Below are positions 34,715 to 44,646 of a DNA stretch of 64,000 nucleotides, one piece after another (position 1 is the stretch's first letter; every line of letters begins with the position of its first letter). The stretch comes from an uncultured Dokdonia sp. (GTDB lineage: Bacteria; Bacteroidota; Bacteroidia; Flavobacteriales; Flavobacteriaceae). The stretch is taken from positions 1 to 64,000 of the forward strand of contig CANNDF010000003.1 in the NCBI GenBank assembly GCA_947503305.1, written 5' to 3'. The position numbers and the translations under genes are program-made. Below the pieces are notes generated by a model. The model was not told where the DNA came from. It was given only the letters and a program-made list of their open reading frames with translations, and ran no database searches.

Positions 34715-36346
34715 TTATTGAGGTCTAAGCCTTTCAATAATTTGCATAGATACCCAGTAGATATCTACAGGAGGATCATTATTTGTTGATTTTTGCCGTC
34801 GATCAAAGAAGAGGTATTTTCCATCAGGAGATACACTTGGATAGTTTTCGGCATCACTGGTATTTATAGTATCTCCCATATTGATAGCGCCCCCCCATGA
34901 ACCATCATCTGCTCGAAAGCTGATATAGAGATCAGAAGATCCATACCCCCCTTCTCTTCTACTATCCCAGATAATATAGGATTCATCAGGTGCTATGAAG
35001 GGATGCGCATTATAGGTGCCAATTGCAAATTGTGGCCCCAGAGATTTCGGTTGTTCATAGTTACCATCTATTAAACGTGAATAGCGTAGAGGGGCATCTA
35101 ATTTTGGTGTAAAAGTATCAAAGTAATATGTCCCATTCGATGCTGCCGAAAGCCTCATAATGTCAATATTTTTGAAAGGCTCACCAAGACTTTTTAACTC
35201 TGACCAACCGGAGTTGGTGCGTTCCATATATTCTTTTGCAAAATAGATCGTATTTCCATCAGGAGAAATAGAAGGTTCACTCACTCCTTGTTTAATAACA
35301 GATTCTTGCCATTGATTATTTTTATATTCAACAGCAGTCAATACATTAGACTTGGATTCCGTACCAAGTGGCCTCTTGATAAAATAAAACGCCTTCATAT
35401 CTGCAGTAAACATTCCTTCAACTTCACGGTTTTCTGCTGTATTGATAATATCTGGAGCAAAAATTTCGGCAGTCGTTCCTGGTGTTTTCTGTCCAAAATA
35501 AAGACTATTCATTTGTGCTAACCACTGCATACTAAGTACTCCTGTCATAGGAAAAGCTGTTTGATGGCTCCCTTTAATTACTACACGCTCTAAAAATAGA
35601 CTCTTATCATTTTTATTTTTTAATAAAGTGATAAATTCCTCAGCATACTTGGCCAACTCTTTTTCCAAAGAGCCATATGAAATAAAAACATTGGCGTTTA
35701 TACTTTTTTTCTTAGACTTAAGTCCAGAAAGAATCGGAATATCTCCATCAAGAGCAGGACTCCCAAGGATATAGTTTTTAAAGGTATCTGGCTGTGTTAG
35801 TAACGTATATGCTCCAAACACACCGCCAAGTGAGTAACCAAAATAAGAACGATTAGTAGGAGTAGCTCGGTAATTATTCTCTATATACTTAATTACATTG
35901 TTACGAATGAACCCTAAATGAGTATTGGCCTGCCCAAATTGATATTTAGCTTGATGTTCTGGGTTACTGGATTTACTAACGGAGTAATCTCTATATCTAC
36001 TTACATGAGCTCTCCCCGCTTTCTTAAATTCTTCTTTTATATCCTTTTGCCAAGAAATTCCAACTAAAATAGCATCTTCCATTATATATTCAGCAGCTCC
36101 AGATAATATCTCAACATGCCATAAGGCATCTGTATAATAAATCACCGGATACTGAATATCATCATTCTCTGAATATCCCTCTGGTAGTTTTACATAGAGT
36201 TCATACTGTCGATTGGTCTTAGTATCCTTTATAGGAATCACTTCTATGCGAGGCAATTCTAAATAAGACTTTTCGATATTTTCTTGAGCAAATACAACGT
36301 TTAGTGATATAGCATATAGCAATAGTAATAATTTCGTTGTTTTCAT
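34715..36346 (-). CDS. Exported fusion of esterase (PF00756) and PD40 beta-propeller
   Basis: The frame opens at 36370, but the ATG at 36346 starts a clean signal peptide (MKTTKLLLLLYAISLNVVFAQ), so it is preferred. Residues about 25-285 form an alpha/beta hydrolase with GYSLGG as nucleophile elbow. The rest is a PD40/TolB-like propeller with repeats such as SPDGNTIYFAKEY, APDESYIIWDS and SPDGKYLFFDRR. The two halves match the two neighbouring single-domain proteins, at 33463 (esterase) and 36438 (propeller). This suggests it arose by fusion, or the neighbours by splitting. Confidence 0.85.
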   Translation of the reverse strand: MKTTKLLLLLYAISLNVVFAQENIEKSYLELPRIEVIPIKDTKTNRQYELYVKLPEGYSENDDIQYPVIYYTDALWHVEILSGAAEYIMEDAILVGISWQKDIKEEFKKAGRAHVSRYRDYSVSKSSNPEHQAKYQFGQANTHLGFIRNNVIKYIENNYRATPTNRSYFGYSLGGVFGAYTLLTQPDTFKNYILGSPALDGDIPILSGLKSKKKSINANVFISYGSLEKELAKYAEEFITLLKNKNDKSLFLERVVIKGSHQTAFPMTGVLSMQWLAQMNSLYFGQKTPGTTAEIFAPDIINTAENREVEGMFTADMKAFYFIKRPLGTESKSNVLTAVEYKNNQWQESVIKQGVSEPSISPDGNTIYFAKEYMERTNSGWSELKSLGEPFKNIDIMRLSAASNGTYYFDTFTPKLDAPLRYSRLIDGNYEQPKSLGPQFAIGTYNAHPFIAPDESYIIWDSRREGGYGSSDLYISFRADDGSWGGAINMGDTINTSDAENYPSVSPDGKYLFFDRRQKSTNNDPPVDIYWVSMQIIERLRPQ

Positions 36347-36437
36347 AGTTTCTTCCTTTTGTTTATACATTATAATTCCAATCTCCAGCTAAGCATTCAC
36401 TAAAAAGGTCAAGTACACCTTTTCTATACGTTACATT

Positions 36438-37307
36438 CTATTTGGGTCTGAGGTTCTCAATAACTTGAGCATCTATCCAATAGATGTCCCCATCTTTGTC
36501 TCCCCTATTAAAGAAAAAATATTTTCTGTCTGGTGTAACATATCCTCCGGATTCCCAGGAATCGGTATTTATTTTATCTCCCATATTAATGGCAGTTCCC
36601 CATGAACCATCCTGTTGCCGAAAACTGATATACAGATCTGAATCCCCATACCCATTTTCTTTTTCACTATCCCATATTAAATAGGACTCATCTGGCGCAA
36701 TAAACGGATGAGCAGTCCATTTGCCTGTGTTAATCTCCTTACTGAGAAGTTTCGGTTCTTCACGCTTGCCATCTTTCATTGTCGACATACGAATTACATC
36801 GTTACTTTTATAATCGTCAAAAACATAAGTACCTTTAGAGGATGCCGACAAGCGCATAATCCCCCAGTCTTCCCTGTCAAACATGGGGCCAAGACTTTTT
36901 ACCTCTGACCAACCAGACTGAGTACGCTCCATATATTTGTTGCCCAAGTGCATGATCTTACCATTAGGAGCGACGATGGGTCGACCTACTCTAGGGCCTA
37001 CCACAGATTCTTGCCATTGATTATCTTCAAACTTATAGACAACTAAGGACCAGTTTCCCGTTTCGAGGTCTTTCCTAGTAAAATAAAATTCTTTCATATC
37101 GGGTGTGAAGAAAGCGCTAAGGTCGCGATGCTCTGTGGAAACCATACCAGGAGCAAAAATTTCAGACATTAAACCAGGTACTTTTTGCCCGAGATAGGGA
37201 CTTTCTATATTAGGTGAATCACTAGTTGACGAGCCCTGTTTTTTAGTATTACACGCATTTAAAAATAGCGCCCCTGCAAGTAGTAAAATAGAATAGATTG
37301 TTCTCAT
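36438..37307 (-). CDS. PD40/TolB-like beta-propeller lipoprotein
   Basis: The 289 aa product is a lipoprotein by its signal (lipobox LNAC near 16-19). It is a PD40 propeller with motifs [25 protein letters not shown] and [12 protein letters not shown]. It is closely similar to the C-terminal half of the adjacent 34715 fusion over its full length; words such as FAPxxxxTxxxR, ERTxSGWSExKSLG and IAPDESY are shared. It may bind peptidoglycan or carbohydrates, but no activity is established. Confidence 0.82.
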   Translation of the reverse strand: MRTIYSILLLAGALFLNACNTKKQGSSTSDSPNIESPYLGQKVPGLMSEIFAPGMVSTEHRDLSAFFTPDMKEFYFTRKDLETGNWSLVVYKFEDNQWQESVVGPRVGRPIVAPNGKIMHLGNKYMERTQSGWSEVKSLGPMFDREDWGIMRLSASSKGTYVFDDYKSNDVIRMSTMKDGKREEPKLLSKEINTGKWTAHPFIAPDESYLIWDSEKENGYGDSDLYISFRQQDGSWGTAINMGDKINTDSWESGGYVTPDRKYFFFNRGDKDGDIYWIDAQVIENLRPK

Positions 37308-37417
37308 TGCATACGTTTTTAAAAGGTTTCAATTGTCAGAATAAATGGTTTTTAACGTTTGATGCATTTTTAATGACTAAATATGTTGCCATATATTATT
37401 TTAGATTCAATTTTGTA

Positions 37418-39247
37418 TCATTCATTTTTTTGTAATTCCTTAAGCTTATGTTTAGTACTATTGTTTTGAGGATTTAATTCAAGTGATTTCGTGTAATTTA
37501 AAATTGCCAGATCAATTTTTCCTGCTTTCATACAGGCTTCAGCATAACTATCATATACTTTAAAACTATCAGGATAGAGCATCATATTCACTTTGAAAAC
37601 ATCTAATGATAACTTCATCCTATCTGCATGAAAAAAGTTATAGCCTAGATCATTTAGATAGTCTTCAGTAACAGTAAGATATGTTGAGTCATGTTCTTTT
37701 AATACCCTATATGCATTAAGTGCTTTGTCAAAGTCCCCTTCAAGAAGGAATTCTACAGGTTCTTTTTTATCAGTATCCATCTTAACAAAAGTTGAAGTTA
37801 TTGCTCCATCGTTTCTATTCAAGTAAAGTAAATTGAGCGTTTCGTTTTCAGAATTTGGCTTGAATTGCATAAGTCGACTAGAATTTCTTCTAACAAAACT
37901 ACTATCCGATACTCTGACTAGTTCTTCTGCTTGCACGTCAAGTATATTTTTATAGAACAGTTGATTATCCTTTTGAAAAACTTCTACAATCCTACCATTA
38001 TCCAGATATCTACCAGTAATTTCATCAACTAAAGAGGATTCTATTTCTATTTTTTTATGTACTGGAACATACGTATCCCAATCATATGCTAGAGCTACAG
38101 AGCGAATCACTTCAGCATTAAACTCTGGAAAAGTGGTATTAGTAAACACTACCACCCCATAACCATTGTCTCTATGAGCCACAATCTCGGCATAAAAACC
38201 TCTATTCCATCCATGATGCCGTAAGTAGATTTCATCGTTTTTGTTCAAAAGTTGAAATCCTAAGCCTAATGTAAATGACCAACCAGAATTACTTACTCCA
38301 TAGGGTGTTCCCATTAATGTCGCTAGATCTTTTGATAATCCTTTCGTATTCTGACCTTTTAGGGTTTGCTGTACGTTAGTTATAAATTTTGCATAATCTT
38401 CTGCAGTCGCCCATAATCCATATGATGCCATAGAAGGATAGATATTTCTCCTGCCTTTTACCATAGAACCATCCTGTAAATACCCTGTAGCTACCTTAGC
38501 TAATTGTGCTGTTGTAAGTGATTGATTAAACGTACTATTGTTCATTTCTAAGGGTTGTAGCACGAGCTTATCCATGATCTCTGGAAATGTTTCTCCTTCA
38601 ATATCCAGCATCAGTTGTTGAATAGGTACATAGCTAGCATATGCAAAACGAACACTTTCACCAGGCTCTTTATTTACGGTAACTGGATCGTTTTTAGCTG
38701 GAGAAGTACCATTTAAAATTTCAACAAGTGTTGGTTTTTTTTCATCTACACTATAAGATCCCGTTCCCCGAGGATGTATTCCGGCAGAATGATTTAAAAG
38801 ATTTTTTACCGTGACTTTCTTTTCTGTAGTAAATTCATTTTCTGGTACTTTCCAGGATTTCAAATAACTGTTAATATTTTCATCTAAGTCAATATCATTC
38901 TTTTCTACAAGACGCAATGCGCCATAGGCCGTTACCGGCATACTAGTAGCTGCTGCTTGAAAAAGGGTTTCTTCTGTTACAGGAACTTTACTTTCTTTAT
39001 CCACGACACCGTACCCTTTAGTCCATGCTATTTCACCATTATGTATGACAGCAATACTCACACCTGGAATTCCATAATGTTCCATACGTTCTTCTATCGT
39101 CCATGTAGAATCACCCTCTATAGACACTCTAGTGGTAAGACCGGTTTCTACCTTTTTAATTAAATCTATGGTAGTATCAGTATTTGATTGCGCGATACAT
39201 GATTGAAAAAGAATTATGATTAATAACACTGAGATCATATTTTTCAT
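37418..39247 (-). CDS. Lipoprotein with a beta-lactamase-like domain lacking the catalytic Ser/Lys, plus TPR
   Basis: A 609 aa lipoprotein (lipobox QSC17) with a serine beta-lactamase-like domain (about 45-400), a linker with a small beta domain, and a TPR-like C-terminus (EAGKIDLAILNYTKSLELNP-type repeat). The position that holds SxSK in active relatives (FQAxSxSKPVTA) reads FQAAATSMPVTA. The nucleophile Ser is Ala100 and the Lys is Met103. The YxN site reads YASY, while the C-terminal HxG survives as HHGWNRG. It is therefore probably a non-catalytic binding protein or sensor, unless a displaced Ser acts. Confidence 0.8.
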   Translation of the reverse strand: MKNMISVLLIIILFQSCIAQSNTDTTIDLIKKVETGLTTRVSIEGDSTWTIEERMEHYGIPGVSIAVIHNGEIAWTKGYGVVDKESKVPVTEETLFQAAATSMPVTAYGALRLVEKNDIDLDENINSYLKSWKVPENEFTTEKKVTVKNLLNHSAGIHPRGTGSYSVDEKKPTLVEILNGTSPAKNDPVTVNKEPGESVRFAYASYVPIQQLMLDIEGETFPEIMDKLVLQPLEMNNSTFNQSLTTAQLAKVATGYLQDGSMVKGRRNIYPSMASYGLWATAEDYAKFITNVQQTLKGQNTKGLSKDLATLMGTPYGVSNSGWSFTLGLGFQLLNKNDEIYLRHHGWNRGFYAEIVAHRDNGYGVVVFTNTTFPEFNAEVIRSVALAYDWDTYVPVHKKIEIESSLVDEITGRYLDNGRIVEVFQKDNQLFYKNILDVQAEELVRVSDSSFVRRNSSRLMQFKPNSENETLNLLYLNRNDGAITSTFVKMDTDKKEPVEFLLEGDFDKALNAYRVLKEHDSTYLTVTEDYLNDLGYNFFHADRMKLSLDVFKVNMMLYPDSFKVYDSYAEACMKAGKIDLAILNYTKSLELNPQNNSTKHKLKELQKNE

Positions 39248-39291
39248 AGTTATATATTTTTTTATTGTTTAGATTTTTAATCCTTTTACTA

Positions 39292-40482
39292 TTAATTAAT
39301 AAAAGCTGGCAACACTCTTTTTGCTACTACAGATATGGGATCATCGACTTTACGATGGGTAGTAGTCACAACAATCAGATCTAGTGCCTCGATCACAATA
39401 ATAGTTTGCCCACTACCACCTCTGGCTGCTTTGCTCAAGTAACTCTTACCTCCTATAGACATATCAGCTTGCCACCAGAAATAACCATAAGCCGTTCCAG
39501 AGATGCCACCAGCAGGATCATCATATTCTTCACTTTGATCTACAATCTTACTGGTCGCTTTTGCAATAAAGCTTTCTGGTATCAGTTGTTCTGTTTCCCA
39601 TTTACCTTTTTTGATGCCCAGAATTCCCCATTTCATCATATCGCGAGATCTCATACTCGAACGACTTCCCGCTTTTGGTAAACCGCTAAGGTCTGTCTGC
39701 CAGTTATAATTTGTGATACCCATTTTGTCGAGGAGTTCGTTTTTAATAAAATCTTTAGCAGATCCTGGCACGACAGCTTCAATAACTTGCATTACCAATC
39801 TTGGATCGTCTTTATAGTTAAATACCTGAGAGTTATCAGTAATAGGAACGGTATGCTCCAAAAATGCTTGAACATGCCTCTGACCTTTTAAAAGATTAGG
39901 ATTTTCCTCAAGATTCTTCCTTTTATCTTCACTAATATCGATTCCAGAACGCATACTCAATGCCTTATGTAGTGTGATCTTCTCTACACCTTCAACAAAT
40001 TTTGTAGAGTCTAAGTCTTTAAGAAAACGAACCAATGGCATGTCTAAATCGGCCATGGTCAAATACCCCAACTGGATAGCACGGCCTAGTGCAAAGCTGG
40101 TGTAGGTTTTAGTTGCTGATGCTTGTGGGTGTGGTAGATTAATACGACCACGAGAATAATAAGATTCAAAGATAAGTTTTCCTTTATGAGCAATAAGGAA
40201 GCTATCAAAATTGCCATATTTTTTGTCGGCAATATCCTGTGCCAAAGTAAGAATCATCTCTTTATTGCCTCCATCAATACCCAATTTGCCTACGGAGATT
40301 CCATCTTTTTTATCTTTAGGAGATGCATCAATAAAAGCTTCTTTTAAATAGGGAATATCTCTGAATGAGAGTTTGGATTCGGCCACTGTCGCTTCTGGAG
40401 CGAGACTATCCGTTTGTTGGGAAAAGCTATCACAAGAAAGTATAACAACCGTCAAAAACATTAGCCCTATTCTTTTTTTCAT
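39292..40482 (-). CDS. Beta-lactamase-fold serine hydrolase lipoprotein (paralogue 1)
   Basis: The 396 aa product has a lipoprotein signal (LSC17) and a class C beta-lactamase-like domain with SATK at Ser122-Lys125, YKDD at the YxN site and RGGSG near the C-terminus. It is a clear paralogue of the protein at 43384, with more than half the residues identical by eye across the alignment. It sits just downstream of a PD40 gene remnant (40525-40719), mirroring the PD40-hydrolase order at 43384-45543. It probably acts on a cell-wall peptide or small ester. Confidence 0.86.
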   Translation of the reverse strand: MKKRIGLMFLTVVILSCDSFSQQTDSLAPEATVAESKLSFRDIPYLKEAFIDASPKDKKDGISVGKLGIDGGNKEMILTLAQDIADKKYGNFDSFLIAHKGKLIFESYYSRGRINLPHPQASATKTYTSFALGRAIQLGYLTMADLDMPLVRFLKDLDSTKFVEGVEKITLHKALSMRSGIDISEDKRKNLEENPNLLKGQRHVQAFLEHTVPITDNSQVFNYKDDPRLVMQVIEAVVPGSAKDFIKNELLDKMGITNYNWQTDLSGLPKAGSRSSMRSRDMMKWGILGIKKGKWETEQLIPESFIAKATSKIVDQSEEYDDPAGGISGTAYGYFWWQADMSIGGKSYLSKAARGGSGQTIIVIEALDLIVVTTTHRKVDDPISVVAKRVLPAFIN

Positions 40483-40891
40483 TTCTTTATGTACTTGTTA
40501 TTTCGTTATTTTTAATCGAGTTGTTTACCCTCCATTAGGTATATTTTTTATCGAAGAGTCATTATTATTCATCATGTAAATACTTCCTTTTCTATCCAAT
40601 TTTGAATAAAATTAATTGCGAATCATCAGGAGACCATACTGAATAGGCATTACCCCCGGAATAATTTGTGATTTTAATTTTGATTTACCTTCCGTTTTAT
40701 TTTGAATATTTAGAGTGTCAATAATAGATCAGGTCATTTTTTACAATTATCGATATAACCTTCTGTCTTACAAAGGATGTTTTTTTATCTCATTTATCTA
40801 ATCAAAATTATACCAACTGCTCTATGCATTTATAAACTACTCTAAAAGCTATTTTATAATGGTTAGATTGCATCCGTAAAACCGCATCATA
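40483..40891. other. 409 bp gap between paralogue 1 and the HK2 gene
   Basis: The gap contains the PD40 remnant at 40525-40719 and, from about 40730, AT-rich sequence that probably holds the promoter of the kinase gene. No other gene was found. Confidence 0.6.
40525..40719 (-). pseudogene. Decayed C-terminal end of a PD40 protein gene
   Basis: Read on the minus strand, one frame gives ITNYSGGNAYSVWSPDDSQL before a TAG stop. A second frame then continues GSIYMMNNNDSSIKN to a stop at 40525-40527. These align with the first and last repeats of the intact PD40 gene at 44647 (ITNRLGNDGYIAWSPDGK and IYIMNKDGSSVKK). A third frame gives NIQNKTEGKSKL upstream. At least two frameshifts and a deletion separate it from a working gene. 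Confidence 0.75.
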
Positions 40892-42574
40892 ATGAACTTG
40901 AGATTTCTCACCAATTTTCTTTTAATATGCTTTATACTCCTTATAACTTCCTGCTCTCAAAGCCCAGTTTTTAAAGAATATCAAACATTATCTCGAATAG
41001 GTGATCAACAGGAGTGGGCTACTAAAAACTGGAACGATGATGGCTGGGATAAAAGAAAACCAATAGTAGAAGCTGGGGAGGTCTACTGGACCAGAACCCC
41101 AATAGATATTTTAAAAGCACCAGAACCATTACACCCGTATGCAATTCGACCATATATTTATGGAGAATATGAAGTTTTTTGGGATGGGGTGTTGATAGGA
41201 AAAAACGGAAATCCTGGACAGGAAGTATTGCTTGGCCCAGAAGGCAAAATGCTAACGACCTTTATTCTCCCTACACACTTAAGTCAAGAAGGGGAACATA
41301 TTTTAGCCATACGATCGAGTCTATATTATTTTCCAGACCATGTAGGGATGAGAGTAGATATAGCAAATTATGATGATTTATTAACTGATCGACTTATTGA
41401 AACTTCCTATATGCACATTTTTGCAGGTGCTTTTCTGATCGCTTCTATCTATTTTCTCTTCTTATTTCTAAGTGATAAAAAAGAGTATCCTATGCTTATT
41501 TTTAGTATTAGTTGCTTTCTCTTTTTTGTATTAAATCTAACAGAATTTATAACAACTTATGTCCCTATACATTATGCATATCATCATATACGTTTAGAAA
41601 TCAAAGGTGTTTTGATGTTTAGTATATCATTTTTGATCCCACTTTATTTATCCAAACAATTTCCAATTCCTAAACGAAAAATTTCATTGCTCATTTATGC
41701 TGGAATTTTATTGTTTATTTTCTTTATCAAACATAATTTTATTGATTTCACAACCCGTAACATGGCATTAAGTATGTGGTTTTTTTCTTTTGGAATCACT
41801 ATTTTTGGTATCTATAAAAAGATGAAAGGCGCTCGTCTTGTGATGCTTACATTATTCCTGGCACTACTTGTAAATTTTATCATTCCATTTGAAGTTGGTA
41901 TTTTTATTGGTTTTAGTATTATTCTTCTAGGTATGTTTTATTTGCTTTCTTTGAGGATCAAAGAACAACGACTGGCTTATCAAACTTCTCTAGTGCAATC
42001 CACACGTTTACGACTAGAATTACTCAAAAAAAATATTCAACCGCATTTTTTAATGAATACCTTGACTTCTTTGATAGACTGGATAGAAGAATCTCCAAAA
42101 AAAGGCGTATTGTTTATCGAAGCATTAGCCAAAGAGTTTGATCTTTTAAATCAAATTGAAAACCAAACATTGATTCCTATTTCACAAGAAATAGCATTGT
42201 GTCGCACTCATCTTGAGATTATGGAGTATCGAAAAGAGATCAACTATTCCTGGCAAGAAGAGAATATAGACATCCACGAAAAAATACCTCCAGGAATTCT
42301 TCACACTCTGTTGGAAAACGGAATTACACACAGTCTGCCTCAAGAAGATAACAGTATTAAATTCAAATTGATTTTTGAATCGAATACTACGTATAAATTG
42401 TACACGTTTTTAACTTTTGCTAGTGTTTCAACAGAAAAAATGAAAGACAGAGAAGATGGCACGGGACTGAAATATGTGAAAGCTCGATTGGCAGAAAGTT
42501 ATCAAGAACATTGGAAATTTTCCTCAGAACCTACGGATCACGGTTGGAAAAATACTATAAAAATATACTCCTAA
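40892..42574 (+). CDS. LytS-type histidine kinase with extracytoplasmic jelly-roll and 7TM region (pair 2)
   Basis: This 560 aa kinase has an N-terminal signal-like helix with a possible lipobox (ITSC), followed by a ~150 residue extracytoplasmic beta domain (GEYEVFWDGVLIGKNG) like those of 7TMR-DISM sensors. About seven membrane helices (175-345) come next, then a His_kinase domain with IQPHFLMNTL as the acceptor box, LLENGITHSL as the N box and GTGLKYVKARL as the G box. The regulator gene starts 4 bp after its end. The two hydrolase paralogues flank the pair on both sides, in the opposite orientation. Confidence 0.88.
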   Translation: MNLRFLTNFLLICFILLITSCSQSPVFKEYQTLSRIGDQQEWATKNWNDDGWDKRKPIVEAGEVYWTRTPIDILKAPEPLHPYAIRPYIYGEYEVFWDGVLIGKNGNPGQEVLLGPEGKMLTTFILPTHLSQEGEHILAIRSSLYYFPDHVGMRVDIANYDDLLTDRLIETSYMHIFAGAFLIASIYFLFLFLSDKKEYPMLIFSISCFLFFVLNLTEFITTYVPIHYAYHHIRLEIKGVLMFSISFLIPLYLSKQFPIPKRKISLLIYAGILLFIFFIKHNFIDFTTRNMALSMWFFSFGITIFGIYKKMKGARLVMLTLFLALLVNFIIPFEVGIFIGFSIILLGMFYLLSLRIKEQRLAYQTSLVQSTRLRLELLKKNIQPHFLMNTLTSLIDWIEESPKKGVLFIEALAKEFDLLNQIENQTLIPISQEIALCRTHLEIMEYRKEINYSWQEENIDIHEKIPPGILHTLLENGITHSLPQEDNSIKFKLIFESNTTYKLYTFLTFASVSTEKMKDREDGTGLKYVKARLAESYQEHWKFSSEPTDHGWKNTIKIYS

Positions 42575-42578
42575 AGAG

Positions 42579-43277
42579 ATGAAGATTTTAATCGTTGAAG
42601 ATGAGTCTAGGATTGCCAAAAGAATTAAACGATTAACACGTGATATTCTTGGCGATGCTTTGCAATTGATAATTCATATTAATACACTCCATGAAGCATC
42701 AATATATATAGAAAATAATTCATTAGATCTTGTACTTCTGGATTTAAACCTTAATGGTAATAGTGGCTTTGAATTGCTTTCTAAAGCAGTTTCAGAATCG
42801 TTTCATACGATTATCATTTCTGCTAATAAAGATCAAGCAATTACTGCTTTTGAATATGGGGTTTTAGATTTTGTGCCTAAACCCTTTAATAGGGATCGGT
42901 TGGAAAAAGCCTTACATAAGACCATTACTACTGAAAAAAATAATGAAGGTGCAACAAAATTTTTAGCGATAAAGAAAAGGCATAGAATACAACTTATATC
43001 TGTTGAAGATGTGCTTTATATTAAAGGAGCTGGAGCATATACAGAGCTTTTTTTAGCAGATGGAAAAAAAGAGTTACATGATAAATCACTTGAAAAGTTA
43101 GAACAGTTGTTATCTTCTTCTTTTGAACGCATCCACAAGTCATATTTGGCTAAAATGTCAGAGATCAAAGAAATCATTGTAGAATCAGGTAGCAAATACA
43201 TAGCTGAGTTAAAAAATGGCAAGCGGATCCCCATCGGAAGAACAAAATACAAAGACATCAAGGCAAAATGGTTTTAG
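42579..43277 (+). CDS. LytTR family response regulator (pair 2)
   Basis: The 232 aa protein has a receiver domain with phospho-acceptor Asp in LVLLDLNLNGNSG near residue 50 and Lys in FVPKPF. A LytTR domain (about 125-232) includes IKGAGAYTELFLADGK and FERIHKSYLAKM. It is the partner of the kinase 4 bp upstream. Likely targets are the flanking hydrolases, but no binding site was defined. Confidence 0.9.
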   Translation: MKILIVEDESRIAKRIKRLTRDILGDALQLIIHINTLHEASIYIENNSLDLVLLDLNLNGNSGFELLSKAVSESFHTIIISANKDQAITAFEYGVLDFVPKPFNRDRLEKALHKTITTEKNNEGATKFLAIKKRHRIQLISVEDVLYIKGAGAYTELFLADGKKELHDKSLEKLEQLLSSSFERIHKSYLAKMSEIKEIIVESGSKYIAELKNGKRIPIGRTKYKDIKAKWF

Positions 43278-43383
43278 AATACCTTAGAGTATCTAGTTGT
43301 ATCTATTCTTTTATACAAAAAATTACACCCGTAGTTCAGTAATACTACTTCTATTATTGTTTTGATTTTCATTACGTTGGTAG

Positions 43384-44601
43384 TTACTTAATAAACATTG
43401 GAAGGATTCTCTGTGCTGTCATCTGCATCGTATTCTCTTCACTTGCATGAGCGGTGACCACAACGATCAGATCAAGCGCTTCAATTACAATGATGTATTG
43501 GCCACCACCACCTTGTGCCGATATAGTAGAAAAGGTTCTGTCCCCAGTTTTCATATTTGCTTTCCACCAGAAATAACCATAGCCAGGATCAGATACATTA
43601 TTCCCACTATAGAATACTTGGTCATCCTTTAATGTAACAATTTTGTTGGTTACTCTGGCTATAAACGCTTCAGGAATGAGCTGCTTCCCATTTCTTTTGC
43701 CTTTATTTATGATCAATGTTCCCAACTTCACCATAGCACGTGATGTCATGCTCGATTTCCATCCTGCAGTAGGTAATCCATCGATCTCAATCCCCCAACC
43801 ATAATTTGTGATATCCATTTTATCAATAAATTCATTTTTGATAAAATCTTTAGCAGTACCAGGCACAACGGCTTCAATAACTTGCATCACTAAGTTCGGA
43901 TTAAAGTTGCCATATGAAAAACCTTGAGACTTTTCAGTAATAGGAGCACTATTCTCAAGAAGCGCCTGGACGAGACCTTGGCCTTTTAACGCAGCAGGGT
44001 TTTCTTTAAGTTCTTCCCACTTATCTTCACTTACACTTAGTCCTCCACGCATTGTTAATGCCTGATGTAAGGTGATCTTTTCTACCCCTGATACAAATTT
44101 TGCTGGGTTCAAATCCTTGAGAAAATTTACCAATGGCTTATCCAAATCGGTCATCGACAGATAACCTAGCTGAATAGCACGACCTACCACTAGACTGGTA
44201 TACGCTTTAGTTGTTGAGGCTAGTGGGTGTGGCAAGTCTATACGACCACGTAAATAATACGATTCAAACAAAAGTTTGCCCTTATGGGAGATAAGCATAC
44301 TATCAAAACTACCGTGTTTACCATCGGCGATCTCCTTAGCCAGAGTAAGGATCATTGCCTTATTGCCCCCATCGATACCTAATTCACCCACAGGGATGCC
44401 ATCTTTTCTATCTGTAGGTGTTATATCAAAAAAAGCTTCCTGTAGAAAAGGAACATCCCAAAATGAGGTCTCAGATCCATTGATTGTATTCTCGATTTCA
44501 ACTGCTGTAGCCTCTGGTGCAAGGTTATCACTTTGCTGGGCATAAGTAGCACTAGTTAGTATAAAAAAAGTTAAAAGCAATTGGCTTGTTTTGTTTTTCA
44601 T
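43384..44601 (-). CDS. Beta-lactamase-fold serine hydrolase, exported (paralogue 2)
   Basis: The 405 aa protein carries a signal peptide cleaved near TYA21, not a lipobox as in paralogue 1. The SxxK motif is STTK at Ser129-Lys132, YGN at the second motif (YGNFNPNLV) and QGGGG near the C-terminus. It lies 41 bp downstream of the PD40 protein gene at 44647 and is probably co-transcribed with it. Gene order and sequence match paralogue 1 and its decayed PD40 partner, so the unit was duplicated. Confidence 0.87.
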   Translation of the reverse strand: MKNKTSQLLLTFFILTSATYAQQSDNLAPEATAVEIENTINGSETSFWDVPFLQEAFFDITPTDRKDGIPVGELGIDGGNKAMILTLAKEIADGKHGSFDSMLISHKGKLLFESYYLRGRIDLPHPLASTTKAYTSLVVGRAIQLGYLSMTDLDKPLVNFLKDLNPAKFVSGVEKITLHQALTMRGGLSVSEDKWEELKENPAALKGQGLVQALLENSAPITEKSQGFSYGNFNPNLVMQVIEAVVPGTAKDFIKNEFIDKMDITNYGWGIEIDGLPTAGWKSSMTSRAMVKLGTLIINKGKRNGKQLIPEAFIARVTNKIVTLKDDQVFYSGNNVSDPGYGYFWWKANMKTGDRTFSTISAQGGGGQYIIVIEALDLIVVVTAHASEENTMQMTAQRILPMFIK

Positions 44602-44646
44602 AGTCTTTTATTTTAAACCTTAATATTTAACCATTTACACCCCTAA

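Noticed and set aside
36484-36684. Plus-strand short frames over the PD40 genes
   Set aside because: They are antisense shadows of genes with clear domain and signal features.
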